In this document: positions 63,478 through 64,000 of the stretch, one piece after another | How positions within the stretch are numbered: the stretch's first letter is position 1 | Layout of the letters: each line of letters opens with the position of its first letter | Source of the DNA: Vreelandella lutescens | GTDB taxonomy: Bacteria; Pseudomonadota; Gammaproteobacteria; Pseudomonadales; Halomonadaceae | Assembly (NCBI RefSeq): GCF_014640815.1 | Contig: NZ_BMHM01000007.1 | Span: 1 to 64,000, forward strand | Direction: 5' to 3' | Length of the DNA: 64,000 nt | Translations under genes and position numbers: made by a program | Notes under the pieces: model-generated | What the model was told of the DNA's origin: nothing | Databases searched by the model: none | What the model saw: only the letters and a program-made list of their open reading frames with translations

Positions 63478-64000
63478 GCCACAGACTCCTCAATGCCTTC
63501 GTAACCATTGGCCTCAAGCTCTTTGGCAAGCTCGGCATCGCCGGTTTTAACAATACGGCCATCGACCAGAACGTGGACTTTGTCTGGCACGATGTAGTCC
63601 AGCAGGCGCTGGTAGTGGGTGACCAGCAGAATGGCACGCTCTTCAGCACGCAGGCTGTTCACGCCATCGGCAACGACTTTCATGGCATCGATATCAAGGC
63701 CGGAGTCGATCTCATCCAGCATGGCCAGCTTCGGCTGTAGCACCAGCATCTGAAGAATTTCGTTACGCTTTTTCTCGCCGCCGGAGAAGCCTTCGTTCAC
63801 TGCGCGCTGCAGGAAGCTGGCGTCCATTTTCATAAAGCCGAGCTTTTCTTTAACAAGCTTCATGAATTCCGGCGCAGGCATTTCGCCCTCACCACGCGCA
63901 ACGCGCTGAGCGTTAAGCGCAGACTTCAGCAGGTAGATGTTTTTCACCCCGGGGATTTCTACCGGGTACTGGAAGCCCAGCAACAAGCCCGCCTGGGCCC
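63474..64000 (-). CDS. sufC: Fe-S assembly ATPase SufC (cut by window edge)
   Basis: C-terminal 175 residues of the ATPase of the SufBCD scaffold. Visible are the Q-loop region LLLGFQYPVEIPGV, the signature GFSGGEKKRNEIL, Walker B LAMLDEIDSGLD and the switch His in LLVTHYQRLLDY. The N-terminus with Walker A lies beyond 64000. It overlaps sufD by four bases. Confidence 0.95.
   Translation of the reverse strand, partial: AQAGLLLGFQYPVEIPGVKNIYLLKSALNAQRVARGEGEMPAPEFMKLVKEKLGFMKMDASFLQRAVNEGFSGGEKKRNEILQMLVLQPKLAMLDEIDSGLDIDAMKVVADGVNSLRAEERAILLVTHYQRLLDYIVPDKVHVLVDGRIVKTGDAELAKELEANGYEGIEESVA

Overview
The window looks like chromosomal DNA of a moderately halophilic gammaproteobacterium of the Halomonas/Vreelandella group. 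The strongest pointer is the alpha-glucosidase at 14122-15738, which closely resembles, from memory, the characterised Halomonas sp. H11 enzyme (538 residues, catalytic triad at 202/271/333). A Pseudomonas-style fused fructose PTS, a short PutA and a TrkA potassium-uptake subunit agree with this. No tRNA, rRNA, CRISPR array, transposase or replication origin was seen.

Layout. 1-3.0 kb: end of trkA, then an ECF sigma/anti-sigma pair and a secreted DUF3455 protein whose ribosome site lies in a strong inverted repeat. 3.1-18.1 kb: an alpha-glucoside (maltose/trehalose-type) uptake and hydrolysis locus with two alpha-glucosidases, two MalK-type ATPases, one binding protein, two permeases, a porin, a MalT-type activator and a LacI-type regulator. 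18.2-30.1 kb: central sugar metabolism (gap, pyk, mgsA, cra, fruBKA, pgi), with HexR-like and Cra-like sites. 30.2-34.5 kb: a hipBA toxin-antitoxin unit with three evenly spaced operators and several small enzymes. 34.4-41.6 kb: a compact caa3-type cytochrome oxidase operon with a copper P-type ATPase. 41.7-49.5 kb: housekeeping and hypothetical genes (DUF2797, YeaC, rhomboid protease, metallophosphoesterase, NAD kinase, EamA exporter, CBS protein, AraC regulator) plus two related minus-strand RNA candidates. 49.8-54.9 kb: proline catabolism and uptake (putA, putP) with a structured intergenic segment. 55-60.3 kb: OmpW, YqcC, DUF3549, a RimB-like retropepsin, RimK and SanA. 60.3-64 kb: SUF iron-sulfur genes sufC(partial)-sufD-sufS-sufT.

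How it fits together. Alpha-glucosides cross the porin, are bound and imported by the ABC system, and are split to glucose by the two GH13 enzymes. Fructose enters through FruA/FruB as fructose-1-phosphate and is converted by FruK. Pgi, Gap, Pyk and MgsA handle the resulting phosphosugars. Shared HexR-like sites in front of gap, pyk and pgi suggest joint control, with Cra over the fructose operon. The caa3 oxidase, its copper pump and the SUF genes supply respiratory cofactors; Trk and PutP suit a salt-tolerant lifestyle.

Functions are inferred by reading translated sequence and remembered family motifs; no database search was run.
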